From: Populus alba
Lineage: Eukaryota; Streptophyta; Magnoliopsida; Malpighiales; Salicaceae
Direction of reading: 5' to 3'
DNA length: 64,000 nucleotides
Assembly: GCF_005239225.2 (NCBI RefSeq)
Contig: NC_133284.1
Location: 5,485,770 to 5,549,769 of the forward strand
Shown here: positions 25,740 through 38,119 of the stretch, in pieces
Position numbering within the stretch: position 1 is the stretch's first letter
How the letters are laid out: each line of letters begins with the position of its first letter
Translations under genes and position numbers: made by a program
The notes under the pieces: generated by a model
The model's input: the letters and a program-made list of their open reading frames with translations, nothing else
Databases searched by the model: none
Told to the model about the DNA's origin: nothing

Positions 25740-27787
25740 TCCACACACACTGATCCATTATTACCGAGAGAATCAATATGGCTAGATGATAAAAATAATA
25801 AAATTAGATTAAACTTAGCTGGCTTAACAATAAAAACTTAATGCAAATCAAAGATCGAGGTGGAACTTCAAGTACACAAATGAACCAACATCCTAATAAA
25901 CATGCATGTTATGTGAATTAGTTAGTGCTCGAACCCTAAAAATAGAGAGGTTACACGCGTTAGTTTTCAAACTCATATTGCTACCATTAGCATTAACTTT
26001 TCAGCCACTGAGATGCTCAAACAAGCTGTAAAGTTACAGGCAAATGAGATCAATAATACAACCCATAGTTCGCAAGAATTGAAATCTCATCTCTCGTTAC
26101 TATCATCCCAAAACGATAGAGAACTACTTGTACTATAAATAAATAAAAAAGCGTAAGCAAACGAGCGACGATTACGTTTTTGTCGTGTAATGGGATGCTA
26201 TATGTGTTTTGAAAGCAAAATGTGGTTTTGGTGCAAAGGAATTCTACGTCTACAAGTAAAGTCTCTAACCAAATACTGGCTATCAGATATTCCAGAACAT
26301 AATATATCACCAGAATAGACATAATAACACCTTGAGAGGTTCCTATCATGATGGGTCCTCTTTTATCTTTCATTACCTACTGTTTTTCTTTTGACTCCAC
26401 CATGCCAATATTAAAGAAGCAACAGCGCATCTAATGATAATTTCGAACAAAAGATTGATGTTTTATTGTTTTGAGCTCTCAACGATTCTGGTTTCATGCA
26501 GGGACATTTTAGTCAACATAAATAAAGTACAAGCCATACAATCATAAACACCAAGAGTTAACAAGTTAGCTCAAAAAACAACAAGTTAGCGTGCTGAAGT
26601 TGTCCACTCAAGGGGATGATCTCATGTCCTTATGAATGGATAGGGATGTGAAACTCAAAGGGAAAGAAAGGAAGTGAAAAAGCAGTGATTTCTGCAACAA
26701 CAACAATAATAATAAATAAAAAAAGGCAGTGATTTCTGCTTGAGGGGGACTATACCTTTCATGCCCTTAATTTGTTTTATATGCATCTTTTTATAGCATA
26801 AATATAATAAAATATTGCAAGTCATTAAATGAAAATGAATACCTTTGTCATTTTTTTTAAAATGTTTTTGTGAAATTATTTTCATGGTATGGATAGAGAT
26901 AATGGGGGCATGGTAGCAGACATTTTCTATAACCTTTCTCTCCTCATCTTTATTTCATAGATTCTTCCTTTGTTAGTGTGTCCATGAATAACTCGCTTGT
27001 TACCTTCTTTTTCTACTAGCACTTGTAGAACCAAGACTTGGTGTACTTTTGTTGTCCTTGCTGCTTTGTGTAATCACTTGTGTGCGTATGAACTTGGTGA
27101 TAACGCTGGAGAGGCGAGAGTCAAACCTTAAACAGTGGTTCTTGATCTTCTTCTCCTTATTGTTTTGAGTTGAGTAATTTCTAAGGACCCTCTTGTCAAA
27201 CTTGATTTCTTGCTAGAATCTTTGTTGGGTGTTGGAGTTTGTGATTTAATAGAAGCTGAATTTCGAATCTTTGTTTGGCCTGGTCCTTTTCTTGTTCTGG
27301 TTTTTTTTTTGGTGGGTAGTTAACAGGAAAAAAACCATCTAAGTTCTGTTTTTGGATTAGAAACCCAAGAATCTTGAGGATTCTTTGATTCTTTTTTCTT
27401 GTGGGTGTATATGTGAATTTCTTATCTTGTTCAATATTGGGTCCTCTTCTAGCATTCAAAATCTGAAATTTGTAGCTGTTTTGGTGGATAAGATAGCATC
27501 TTTTCCTGAAACAACATATCTCCTTTTCGAATTCCACTAGTTTGCATTTGAATTTCGAGTCAGGCGAAGTTTGCTAGCTATTCTTCATTTAACTGTGCCT
27601 CTTCTTGTTCTCTCAAGTATGGATTTCTCTTGATGCTGGGTTCTAGTAGACAGTCTCTGTAGATTTGATAGTGGCTCCTTTTCTTTCTCTCTTTATTTTT
27701 TTTTCCACACTAGGATGAGGTAGTCAGTAAGACCCCCTTAAACCTCTGGTACTGTTTCTAGATATCTCGTGTTGGTTACTGTTTTGG
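25740..27787 (+). promoter_or_regulatory. Upstream region and probable 5' UTR of the AHK3-type gene
   Basis: Distal sequence (25740-26900) is AT-rich with no gene recognised; an open minus-strand frame at 26050-26373 has no known product. A 14-base direct repeat GCAGTGATTTCTGC occurs at about 26682 and 26728. From about 26930 to 27787 the sequence is T-rich and balanced, as in plant 5' UTRs and first introns. Arabidopsis AHK-type genes can carry a 5' UTR intron, but I cannot place a donor and acceptor with confidence. Confidence 0.4.
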
Positions 27788-30700
27788 ATGAGTTTACTTC
27801 ATGTATATGGATTTGGTTTAAAGGTGGGGCATCTACTTTGGATGTTATGTTGCTGGATTGTATCGGTAATTTCCATGAACTGGTTCATTAATGGTGGAGT
27901 TTTGGAGACCCAGGCTAGTTTGCTTGGTGATGGTGGCAAGATGTGGCTAAAATGCTTGGAGAAAGTTTCAGGGAATAGTTGCAAGATCCATCATCACTAC
28001 TACCAGTATATTGGTTCCAAGAGAATTAGCAAAACATGGTGGAGAAAGCTTTTGGTCGCATGGATAGTTGTTTGGATCACTGTCTCTGTATGGATCTTTT
28101 GGTACATGAGTTCACAAGCTTTTGAGAAGAGGAAAGAAACTCTTGCAAGTATGTGTGATGAGAGGGCTAGGATGCTACAGGATCAGTTTAATGTGAGCAT
28201 GAACCATGTGCAGGCCATGTCCATTTTGATCTCAACTTTTCACCATGGCAAAAACCCTTCTGCGATTGATCAGGTTAACTAGATCTCCTTCAACACTTCG
28301 CAATTTTGAATACTAAATCTGGTAGAGATTGATAATTGTCCTAGAAGTGCTTATCTGGCTTACTTGGTTTATTCAAGAAAGTCAAATTGTTTAAAAACTA
28401 GTGTTGATCCATTTACTCGCTCAATTTGATCAATCTAGGCTCTTAATCACGCGGCTGCCTTTAGTATTTTTATAATTTTGGTGCGTAGTTTTGTTATTCT
28501 AAGCTTTTCCTGTGATTGGAGATCAGTCCATGGTGTTAATTTTGTGAATTTATTTGAGGTCTCTATTTCATACTGTCAATGGTTTATTTCAGAACTAGAT
28601 CTGGGTTCTTCTTGTCTATCATTGGTATTATCTAGTCAAAATATAAACTGACTTCTAAATTGCAGAGGACTTTTGCGAGGTATACAGAAAGAACCGCTTT
28701 TGAGAGGCCCCTCACAAGTGGTGTGGCGTATGCTGTAAGGGTGCTCCACTCTGAAAGGGAACAATTTGAGAAGCAACAAGGCTGGACTATTAAGAGGATG
28801 GATTCCTTTGAACAAAACCCAGTCCATAAGGATGACAATGCCCCTAAAGCATTGGAGCCATCCCCAATTCAGGAAGAATATGCTCCTGTCATCTTTGCAC
28901 AGGATACTGTTGCACATGTGGTTTCCCTTGATATGCTGTCAGGAACTGTAAGGCTTTTTATTCATTCACAATTTCAGAAATGTTTCTCGTGGTTCAGTTC
29001 CCTGGCTAATCATCTATTTCACTAAAATTATGCTAATGCTCGCTAATGGGACACGATGAAATACCAAGAAATAAAAAACCTGGTGATAACTTCACATTAT
29101 TGTTTTCCCTGTGGCCTCATAATTTTTGTTAAGCTATGCTTTCAATTCCTTGAGAGCTGCACTGCTGATTTAAATGAACTTATCTGTGACTTTTTGCATA
29201 CATCCTTACCAGGAAGATCGTGAAAATGTGTTGCGTGCTAGAGCATCTGGAAAGGGGGTTCTAACTGCTCCTTTCAGGTTACTCAAAACTAATCGTCTAG
29301 GGGTTATTTTGACATTTGCTGTGTACAAGACAGACCTCCCTTCTAATGCAACTCCAAAAGAGAGGATTCAAGCAACTGATGGGTATGATTTTGGTCAACT
29401 GTAAATTTGACTAGAAAATTTACTTAATTCATATATTTTCCCTCTCACGATGCTTGATCAAATAAAGAGTTCAGAATTAGTGTGGGAATTGATCCTAAAA
29501 CTGATTAAAATCCAGAAGCAAGGGCGATGCTTGAAAATAGTCAGTTGTATGGAAAGAAAAATTAATGTTTGCAAATTTTATGTTGTAAGGATGTCCTCGA
29601 AGTTATGCTCTAGTATTAGGCTTGAAAATATAGAGTGTCACTGTGATGACAAATATAATTAAGAAGCAGCATTTCTGATATTCCCAACTCCAATCAGGTA
29701 CCTTGGAGGAATCTTTGACATTGAGTCACTCGTTGAGAAGCTACTTCAACAGCTTGCAAGCAAGCAGACTATCCTAGTGAATGTGTATGACACTACTAAT
29801 CAGTCTTGCCCTATAAGCATGTATGGTTCAAATGTATCAGATGATGGGCTGAAACATGTCAGCGCCCTTAATTTGGAAGATCCTTTCAGAAAGCATGAGA
29901 TGCGCTGCAGGTAATCAATAAAATCTCTCTTTTGTTGAATGGCATGAGGTTCAACTTGTGTATGAAATAGGCCTCCCTATTTGATTTACTATGCACTACC
30001 GTACCACAAGATACCACAAAAAGTTCTTTAATTCAATAAAAAAGATAGCCTTGTGGTATATTAATATGGTGAAATGGTTCGTCCAAATTTTTATGTAATG
30101 ATGTGCTTATGTCATTATTATTTGATAGACACAAAGAACCTTCCATCTGGGAGGAGCTAAATCGATGTTGTAATGTGTTTGACTATATATATGTTGAAAC
30201 AGTTGCGTAAACGAGTTTTGTCTCTCAATGCAGATTCAAACAAAAACCACCATGGCCATGGTTAGCAATAACAACATCAATTGGTATCCTTGTGATTGCA
30301 TTGCTTATTGGGTACATATTCCATGCGACTATGAATCGGATTGCTAAAGTTGAAGATGATTGCCATAAGATGATGGAGCTTACAAAACAAGCTGAGGCAG
30401 CTGATGTTGCAAAATCTCAGGTATTTGGCATTTCTATTCTGCTCCTTTTCTTAGGTTTTACGCGTTATGGCATGCAGTACTCAGTAACTTTCAACTTTCT
30501 GTAGTTTCTTGCTACGGTTTCCCATGAGATCAGAACCCCAATGAATGGTGTTCTAGGTGAGTTTTGAAATTGTCCATCATTTGTCCAATATAGGGAGCAA
30601 TGCAAAGTTCGTGCACTCATGATAGTACCTCCTCTCATATTTCAGGAATGCTGCATATGCTTATGGACACAGATCTAGATGCGAATCAGCAAGATTATGT

Positions 30701-33142
30701 TAGAACCGCACAAGACAGTGGAAAAGCTCTAGTCTCGCTTATAAATGAGGTTTTGGATCAAGCAAAGATTGAATCTGGTAAGATTGAGCTTGAGGCAATG
30801 CAGTTCGATTTGCGGGCAATAATGGATGATGTATTGGCACTCTTTTCTGGCAAGGCTCATGAGAAAGGGATTGAGGTAATATATGTTTCTCGAAATGTGT
30901 TACTTGGTTTCCTTTGGGCCCTACTTCTTGTCTCTGATCCTTCTTTGGTTCTTTTTCACTGTCTGCTATCTAAATTTTAAATTTTCATTATACAAACTGG
31001 TGGGAGAGCAGTTGGCAGTTTACGTGTCTGATGGTGTTCCTGAAATGCTAATTGGTGATCCAGGGAGGTTTCGGCAAATTATTACCAATCTCATGGGGAA
31101 TTCAATTAAAGTAAGTACCCAGCCATGTCTTTGATTTTCTTTGGTAACAAATAAATTTAAATCTGTAAATTGATATGCAGTTGTGGTAAAACTCATTTAA
31201 CTGAAAATTTGAGAAAACAAACAGTGGTACAGGAGAAAACACAACCTGCCACGGTGTATTGCCATGCAAAGAAAATTTATTTTGGGATTTGATATTGTGC
31301 CTCTGTTTCATTAAAACTCTTGATGGTAAGGTGTAGACTTTGGTCTTCACATTTTTCTAGTTCAGGCAGCTGGATTAGCTAATAATTTCTTGCCCAGTGA
31401 TCTTGTGCTTGCTATGTTAGGTGGGAATAAGCCCCCTTTGTGACAAAAAATAAAATAAAATTACTTTTCTTTTGAGGAAGAGTGGAATGATGAATATTGT
31501 GCCTTGTCTTTAGGGTTAATGGGAATTCTTTTACAAGCATGATATCCATCATCAAGATTTTAGAAATTCTAATGGGCTCTCCTTATGATTTTTCCCCTAT
31601 CAAAGAAAATAAAAGATATGCTGATTGATGTATTTTGTATCTCTCCTTCCAGTTTACAAAGAAAGGGCACATCTTTCTCACTGTTCATCCTGTCGAGGAG
31701 GTGATGGACTCAATAGATGTCGAGACAGAATCATCATCACTAAACACCTTGAGTGGTTTGCCTGTTGCAGATAGACGCAGGAGTTGTGCAGGATTTAAGA
31801 TTTTCAGTCGTGAGGGCTCAAGTCATACTCTCCCACCATCCTCTTCTGACCTCATCAATCTAATAGTGTCAGTTGAGGATACAGGGGTAGGGATCCCTCT
31901 AGAAGCCCAACCTCGTGTTTTTACTCCTTTTATGCAGGTTGATCCATCCATTTCCAGAAAATATGGAGGCACAGGCATTGGCCTGAGCATAAGCAAGTGT
32001 TTGGTTGGCCTTATGAATGGGGAAATTGGCTTCGTTAGCATACCAGATATTGGGTCCACCTTCACTTTCACTGCTGTATTTAGCAACGGCTGCTCCAATT
32101 CAAATGACACCAAGCAGCAGAAGCAGAGAATAAAAAACCAATGTAACACAACGCCTTCAGAATTTCAAGACATGACTGCATTAGTTGTTGACCCCAAGCC
32201 TGTTAGGGCCAGTGTTTCAAGATATCAGATCCAGCGGCTAGGAATACATGTTGAATTGGTTTCTGATTTAAATCAAGGTTTATCTATCATAAGCAATGAA
32301 AATAGAGTTTTCAAAATGGTCTTTGTTGAACAGGAAGTTTGGGATAAGGACTCGAGCATTTCAGCTCACTTTGTCAATAACTTACAAAAAATTGAGAGTG
32401 GGGTTTCTCCAAAACTGTTCCTTTTGGGAAATTCTCTCAGTTCTTCCAGAACAAGCACTGCAACTTCCGGTGCTTATACCCTAAGTGTCATAACCAAGCC
32501 CCTCAAGGCGAGTATGCTGGCGGCATCTTTACAACGAGCAATGGGTGGGAATAGGGGGAATCCCCGCAATGGAGAACACCCCAGTTTGTCTCTTTGCAAC
32601 CATCTTGATGGAAGAAAAATTCTTATTGTAGATGACAATAAAGTGAATCTCATAGTAGCTGCTGCTGCTTTGAAGAAGTATGGAGCTAAAGTTATCTGTG
32701 CAGATAGTGGCAAGAAGGCGATCAAATTGCTCAAGCCACCTCACCAATTTGATGCGTGCTTCATGGATATCCAAATGCCAGAAATGGATGGGTATGTGAT
32801 AGTTCATGCCTTTAAGATTTTAATGTTAGTTTTCTTCTGGTTCATGGTTATTTTATTTGTATGCGATATTTTATATGTATTTATATATCCTTGGATATAT
32901 TTTGTGCTAATTCTAAAAGCAATGCCCTGTCCCTCAGGTTTGAAGCTACAAGGAGAATTCGGGATATGGAGTCAAATGGGCGTATACCAATACTGGCAAT
33001 GACTGCGGATGTGATCCAGGCTACATATGAGGAATGCCAAAGATGTGGAATGGATGGGTATGTTTCCAAGCCATTTGAAGCTGAACAGCTTTATCTGGAA
33101 GTTTCACGTTTTTTACGGCCAACTTCCAACGCGAATTTATAG
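27788..33142 (+). CDS. HK3: Cytokinin receptor hybrid histidine kinase, AHK3 type (1020 aa)
   Basis: This receptor binds cytokinin through its CHASE domain (ER lumen or outside) and starts the His-Asp phosphorelay to type-B response regulators. Ten exons, all GT-AG: 27788-28273, 28666-28947, 29213-29382, 29698-29910, 30234-30420, 30505-30556, 30646-30875, 31012-31110, 31653-32791, 32938-33142; total 3063 nt. N-terminal membrane segments (about 13-35 and 82-105) precede the CHASE domain (about 150-365). A third membrane segment (about 392-415) is followed by the kinase: H453 in [11 protein letters not shown]570 in [16 protein letters not shown] (647-655), [10 protein letters not shown] (678 on). 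A receiver-like domain without the acceptor Asp follows, then a true receiver with DD 900-901, phospho-acceptor D945 in [10 protein letters not shown] and K997 in SKPFEAEQ. The start [10 protein letters not shown] matches AHK3 N-termini. The receiver loop after RIRDME is about 20 residues shorter than in the Arabidopsis AHK proteins I recall. Confidence 0.95.
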
Positions 33143-34490
33143 AGAGAGCTGCTATTGAAGGGTACCCATGACAGGAGCTCAAGCACCTCTTCTCCAGGGC
33201 TTGAATGGGCTGGGAGCTCTCCTGAACAGTGAGTGTTCCATTTCCCAGAGTTGATTCTTGATTTTCGTAGTCTTGCATTGAAAGATTTTTCTTATAATAC
33301 TACTGGAAACACATTTTTTTCATTTTCAAAACCTGAAGCACACCTTTCTCAATTGTTCCTCGAGTGCTTCATTATAAACCTCAAATTACATTCGCTACTT
33401 TACAAACTTGTTAACTTCCTGATCTGCATGATCTTTCTCCAGGAAAATATTTGTTTTGTTGCGGAGTGTAAATAGAAGCCATGATTGACTGGCTGGGCTC
33501 TAGTTTTCATTGATTGTTTTAGGAGCTGCGTAGTGAATCTGGTTCCCTTTTCCTTGTAGACCTCATCTCCTAGTTGTCAGTTATCATTAGAACTCTTAGA
33601 ATAGGACGTCGAATTCAATACCACTTTCCTTTGGATGAAGAAATCCACTTACCCGAGTGTATCATAGAAAACACGGAATTGCATTTCTCCTACCTATGAA
33701 GTAATAAATTGCTGACAAAGCCGAAGAGGTCTCTCTTTCTTTCGTGGGCCACCGATTGTGGCATGGATACAAAGATTCTGCTGGAAGGAAAGATAGCTTC
33801 TTGGCAACAATGGAGAGAATGCTTCATGTATATTATCTCTTTAATAAAGATGTTGATGTATACCATGCTAGGTTACTTCTTGTTAGATGTGGTTTCTAAC
33901 AATACCAAAAGGTTGTGCTAAGAAGAATTGATGTAGCTTAAACAGTGGCATTCTAAAAAAATTGATTAATCTCAAGATTCTTGTCTGCTCATGACATTTG
34001 ACTCGCTTCATTATTGTTTCCGAGAACATGTCAATCATGGCCCATGGCTGTGGCCTGTGTTCTTTGTTGCTGGAGTACTTTTTATCGGAACTTTGAAGGT
34101 TCGTCTCGCTTGTCAAAGTGACAGATGCTGCTGTCCTAAGGTTCTATTCCTTCTGCTTTCGACGAACAGTGCTAAGAAATGAGAATCACGTTAGTAATTA
34201 TACAAGGATAATATGTTTTGCGATTATCTACATTATATTATATACTCTTAATATCTTCGATTTTTTTATTTATTTATTTTGGCAATGCATTTAATGGCGC
34301 AATAAGTGCATCCGGGCACCGACAGGCATGTATATACACCACGATTCCTTCCATTCTCGGCAAGATTGAATTTAAATTTGATCATCAGCAAAGTGCTCTA
34401 CTTGCATGAGCGAATAAAAGGGCAAACAAGCAGCGTTGTGATGGAACAAAATGGTTAATTTTAATTTTCTATGGATCCTCATGTATAGGA
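33143..34490. other. 3' UTR of the AHK3-type gene and downstream DNA
   Basis: Balanced sequence after the stop looks like 3' UTR to about 33700. A possible UTR intron is GTGAGTG (33229) to TTCTCCAG (33442). Short open frames at 33709-33921 and 33991-34182 resemble no family I know; the second has a hydrophobic patch (VFFVAGVLFIGT) but no supporting structure. Confidence 0.4.
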
Positions 34491-34499
34491 GTGGAAGGT

Positions 34500-35046
34500 C
34501 AGGTAATAATTTAGTATCTTGAGTTCAATTAAGCACCGAGTACACATATTTTCTCTAATAAAGTTAGAGATGTATTTTTTATATATATAAAATCAGAGAT
34601 GTTCTCTCTAATAGAGCAAGGGATATTTTTCTTGTAATAAAGTCAGATATTTTTTTCTTTGAAAAAGAGGGTTAAGTGCTATTAGAAAAAAAAAAAACCT
34701 TTGAGTCATTTCCTCGATATATGGGTAAGAAGAATGAACTATAAAGACTTATTAAATCCTAAGTAAAAAGGGTTTTTAATCTTTATTTTTTAATGTGTAT
34801 TTATTTTCAAAGTCTCTCTCTAAAATATTTTTTTTTTCCCTAAAAAATATGCTTACTTAAGCATCGTAAGTTCTTAAATTCACTAGAGGGGACTTTTAGT
34901 AGGTATCAGACATCAACTACTAGCAATCTTGGCAAGGAAAAATGGATCAGATTGCAAGAACTAAAAGATCTACCGATTATCCAAGACATAAGTCTTACAC
35001 TCAAGCTGCTTGGGTTTTTTGGGACATCATCATTGGCAGCATTTGT
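34500..35046 (+). mobile_element. Possible LTR-retrotransposon fragment
   Basis: The text ACTTAAGCATCGTAAGTTC, AGAGGGGACTTTTAGTAGG and CATCAACTACTAGCAATC around 34855-34930 resembles the U5 region of plant LTR elements, where ACTTAAGCATCGGAGGG is a recurring phrase as I recall it. No ORF or second LTR is visible. It sits directly upstream of the Tat-type 5' LTR. Confidence 0.35.
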
Positions 35047-35991
35047 TGTAACCCAATTTTGGACTCACCAAGATTTTCTTGAATGTTATTTTATTTCTAT
35101 TATTATTTATAAAAATCCAAAAAAAAAAAATCAATTTCTTTTTCAAAAAATAAAGGCTGACAATGTGGAGAAAGGAAATCGGGGAATCAAGCTGCAATTT
35201 TGGAGGAAGTTCAAGGCCTAATTGTACCTTATTGTGCCCAAAAATGAAGAAAAAATGCAAATTCAAGGTCAAATTAAATGATTATTGGATGAATTTGCAC
35301 AAAAATTAAGTTCAATGACATAATTAAATTTTTAATGGGCCAATTTTATTTAGTCATGGGCCGAATTAAATTTTAATTATGTTTAAGAATTAATTTGGGT
35401 CCAATTGAAGGATTTAATTAAGTGCAAGGACTTAATTATACTTTAAATGGGTCAAATTAATTTTATTTGGGGCTTAATTGGTGAAAAATTAAGTTTGGAA
35501 GTTTAATTTGGGCTTAATTGAGAAAATCTGAATTTTAAAAGACCAAATTTAATTTTTACCAAGTTAATTAGGGGGCTAATGGCATTAAATAAAAAGGTTT
35601 AGGGTCAATTAGGGCTCAATTGAAAGAGAGAGGACTGAAATAGACTTTGACGAAAAATCACTGTTCATTATCTTCTTTATTTTTTTTCCTGAAAAGCTGG
35701 TCTGGTTGACTACTTTGCAGCTGCATTTAATGTACCTAACGACCACCGAATTTACCAAATCTTATATGAAATTGATCCTCTGTAGTTTTTCTACAACCCC
35801 ATGTGATCAGGTTGGGCTAAATGACAATATATTAGCACTGGTGACAGCTTAAAGAGGCCTACTCAATCAGTTTTTGTCTGCAGATTTTCAACTCATGATA
35901 CCTACTTTGAGCCAATGGTTGGGATCCTTCCCAACTGAATCAAAGGCTGAAATTTTTCCTCAATGTAGACAAGATTGCCCTCTTCCACCGC

Positions 35992-36000
35992 CTATAAATA
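35992..36000 (+). promoter_or_regulatory. LTR TATA box
   Basis: CTATAAATAG sits in the middle of the LTR, just before the shift from AT-rich U3-like to pyrimidine- and GC-richer sequence. It is the likely core promoter of the element, with transcript start expected about 30 bp downstream. Confidence 0.6.
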
Positions 36001-36582
36001 GAGGTGGATTTCATGGCCTGAGGGAAGGGAGAATCGGGTCCAAAGTCAGCCAAAAAACCAGTTTTTCTTCCGGTTTCTGCACATTTATTTTTCTTTCTAT
36101 CTCTCCGCCTCTTCCACAGCTGCCTTCTCCGGCGAGAATACCAACACACCCGGCCTACATACCACCAAAAATATAAGCTCCACCATAGGAAGCCGGCACA
36201 ACCACCAAGCAGCCACTGTGACTCTCTCTCTCTTCTGCAGACCTGTTTCATCTTCTTTCTTCTCTGCTACCGCAACCTCAATAGTAGCAGCAGAGGCAAC
36301 AACCACCTCTTCTAGGGGCTTTAATCCTTTGAAACAACAGCAGAGGTGGTGACTCTCTCGTCATAGCGGTGACTTGAACAGCTCCAACCGTTAGCAACTC
36401 CAGCACCGACGCCATCAACTTCTCTTCCTCCAGCTCCACTGTTGCAACCACCGACAACACACCTTCCTCAGCCAGAATAGTGACGGTAGCCACGACCCTT
36501 CAGCCAGGTAAGCCACCCTTCTTCTTCTTCTTCTTCTTCTTCCCCCCTTCCCCTTCTTCTTCCTTCCCTACTGTTCCTGTGT

Positions 36583-36621
36583 GAACAGTAGGCGTGAATT
36601 ATAATTCACGTCCTACTGTTC
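36583..36621. repeat. Inverted repeat (hairpin) inside the LTR
   Basis: GAACAGTAGGCGTGAATT is followed at once by AATTCACGTCCTACTGTTC, so the arms pair along about 18 bases with one bulge. ATGCAGGACGTGAAT follows and repeats part of the arm. Confidence 0.7.
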
Positions 36622-36631
36622 ATGCAGGACG

Positions 36632-36633
<2 letters not shown>

Positions 36634-36695
<62 letters not shown>
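36634..36695. repeat. (AT)n(GT)n compound microsatellite
   Basis: About 16 AT units run directly into about 14 GT units inside the LTR. A (TTC)n tract also lies at about 36519-36541. Confidence 0.9.
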
Positions 36696-36696
<1 letters not shown>

Positions 36697-37017
36697 ATTA
36701 TATTTTTTTTTAAATAAAAAATAAAAATAAAAAATAAAAAACCCTAAAATCATTTTAAAAAAAAATGTGATTTTCTCTTACGAACGTTATTTGCTGACAC
36801 GTCAATATTTTAGACGAGTTTTCTATTTTTAGGAATTGATATCATTTTTTTAACGCATCTCCTATGAACGATGTTTGTCGACACGTCTCTTTTTATAGAA
36901 AAGGACCGATGTCAAATAAAAAGTTTAAATACCAAACAAATATGGAATATGTCCATAAATTTTGCTTTTTTTTTTTGTAACACAGACGCAATTCTCCTTT
37001 TTAGGGTTGAACGTTGA

Positions 37018-37255
37018 TATAATTTTAGACAGTCTTCTATTTTTAGGGACTGATGTCATTTTTTAACGCGTCTCCTATTTTTAGGGACCGACGTTAACTA
37101 TTTTAAAAAAAGGAAATTGCAAATAAGCTCGAAATATAATTTTAGACAAGTCTTCTATTTTTAGGGATTGATGTCATTTTTTTAACGCGTCTCCTATTTT
37201 TAGGGACCAACGTTAACTATTTAAAAAAAACGAAATTGCAAATAAGCTCGAAATA
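37018..37255 (+). repeat. Two tandem 118-bp units near the LTR 3' end
   Basis: ATTTTAGACAGTCTTC and ATTTTAGACAAGTCTTC start near-identical units at about 37020 and 37138. Each holds TTTTTAGGGACTGATGTCAT-type text, AACGCGTCTCCTATTTTTAG and CAAATAAGCTCGAAATATAA. A third, more worn unit lies at about 36800-36900. Confidence 0.8.
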
Positions 37256-37528
37256 TAATAGCATTTAAATCAAATAAAAAACACACAAGTAAGGGTAACC
37301 TTTCTTTTGAAAGGATGTTTTAAGGGTGGTGTCTACCTTCCCTTAATCATAACTAACCCAGTACCCGAATCTCTGGAACTAGTGTTTAATTTGGGATTTC
37401 TAGTTCCCTCAAATTACTAGATGGCGACTCCAATAAAATTTTCATTTCCCCAATAATCATAACAAAATGTTTTTGTTAAATAAACAAAAATGAGTGGAGT
37501 TGTCGCCCGACGTCGCGTATCGACAGAA

Positions 37529-37546
37529 TGGCGACTCCACTGGGGA
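37529..37546 (+). promoter_or_regulatory. Primer-binding site matching tRNA-Arg
   Basis: TGGCGACTCCACTGGGGA begins three bases after the LTR end. It is complementary, with one mismatch, to the 3' end (CCCCAGCGGAGTCGCCA) of a plant tRNA-Arg as I recall it. Tat/Ogre elements are known to use tRNA-Arg. Confidence 0.8.
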
Positions 37547-38119
37547 CGAGGGTTGAACCAACTGCTTGTGTGTGTTTTTCATTTGTTTTTTTTTATTGCT
37601 GTTTATTTTTTAGCATTTATGTTATTTGCGCTATTTATTTTATGTGATATTTATTGTCAATCATTTCAATTTTTTTAGATTTTGTACATGCATGCATGTT
37701 ATTTATTTGTGTATTCACACACTTCACGGTGAACCCATAAAAGCTCTGGACCCGAGCTCGTCCTTTTTAAGATTAGAAAAGAAAGATTCAGGTGGCAAGT
37801 GTGACTTATGTCCACTGATGCTCATTTGGACTTTCGCTTGGATTGTAACTCACCCTATGCGACGGGTATTGTGGAATTTTCTTCCCATACTCATGTTGTA
37901 TAAGGTTAAGAGGCTGATTACCCCATGGGTAATTTGGGCAATCTAAAAACCAAAGAAAATATTTAAGATTAGAATCAACTGAGCCAAACCCTATGAGCTA
38001 GATCCTATCAATTAGGATATACCTTTAGGACACAAACAAATATCAATGCATTAACATACATGTTCATATACATTTCATATTCTCATTAAATCTCCACCGA
38101 TCCTTATAGGAAGTGTGAG
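37547..38119 (+). other. Untranslated leader of the retrotransposon
   Basis: Between the primer site and ORF1 the short open frames are not conserved in character. No regulatory element is identified. Confidence 0.5.

Larger units (their letters stand above)
35047..37525 (+). repeat. 5' LTR of the Tat/Ogre-type element
   Basis: The 3' edge is placed at ...TATCGACA (37525), three bases before the primer site. The 5' edge at TGTAACCCAATTTTGG is a best guess from the TG...CA rule and from the composition change; it cannot be checked against the lost 3' LTR. About 2.48 kb is a normal length for this lineage. It contains a TATA box, a GC-richer leader (36000-36500), a near-perfect inverted repeat, an AT/GT microsatellite and internal tandem repeats. 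Its last 200 bp resemble the end of the LTR at 61517. Confidence 0.65.

Noticed and set aside
26050..26373. Minus-strand open frame of 107 codons
   Set aside because: It has hydrophobic stretches but AT-rich codon use, no family resemblance and no splice or promoter context. I could not support a gene.
31823..32149. Minus-strand open frame of 108 codons inside the AHK3-type gene
   Set aside because: It is the shadow of the kinase exon on the plus strand, which shows clear catalytic motifs.
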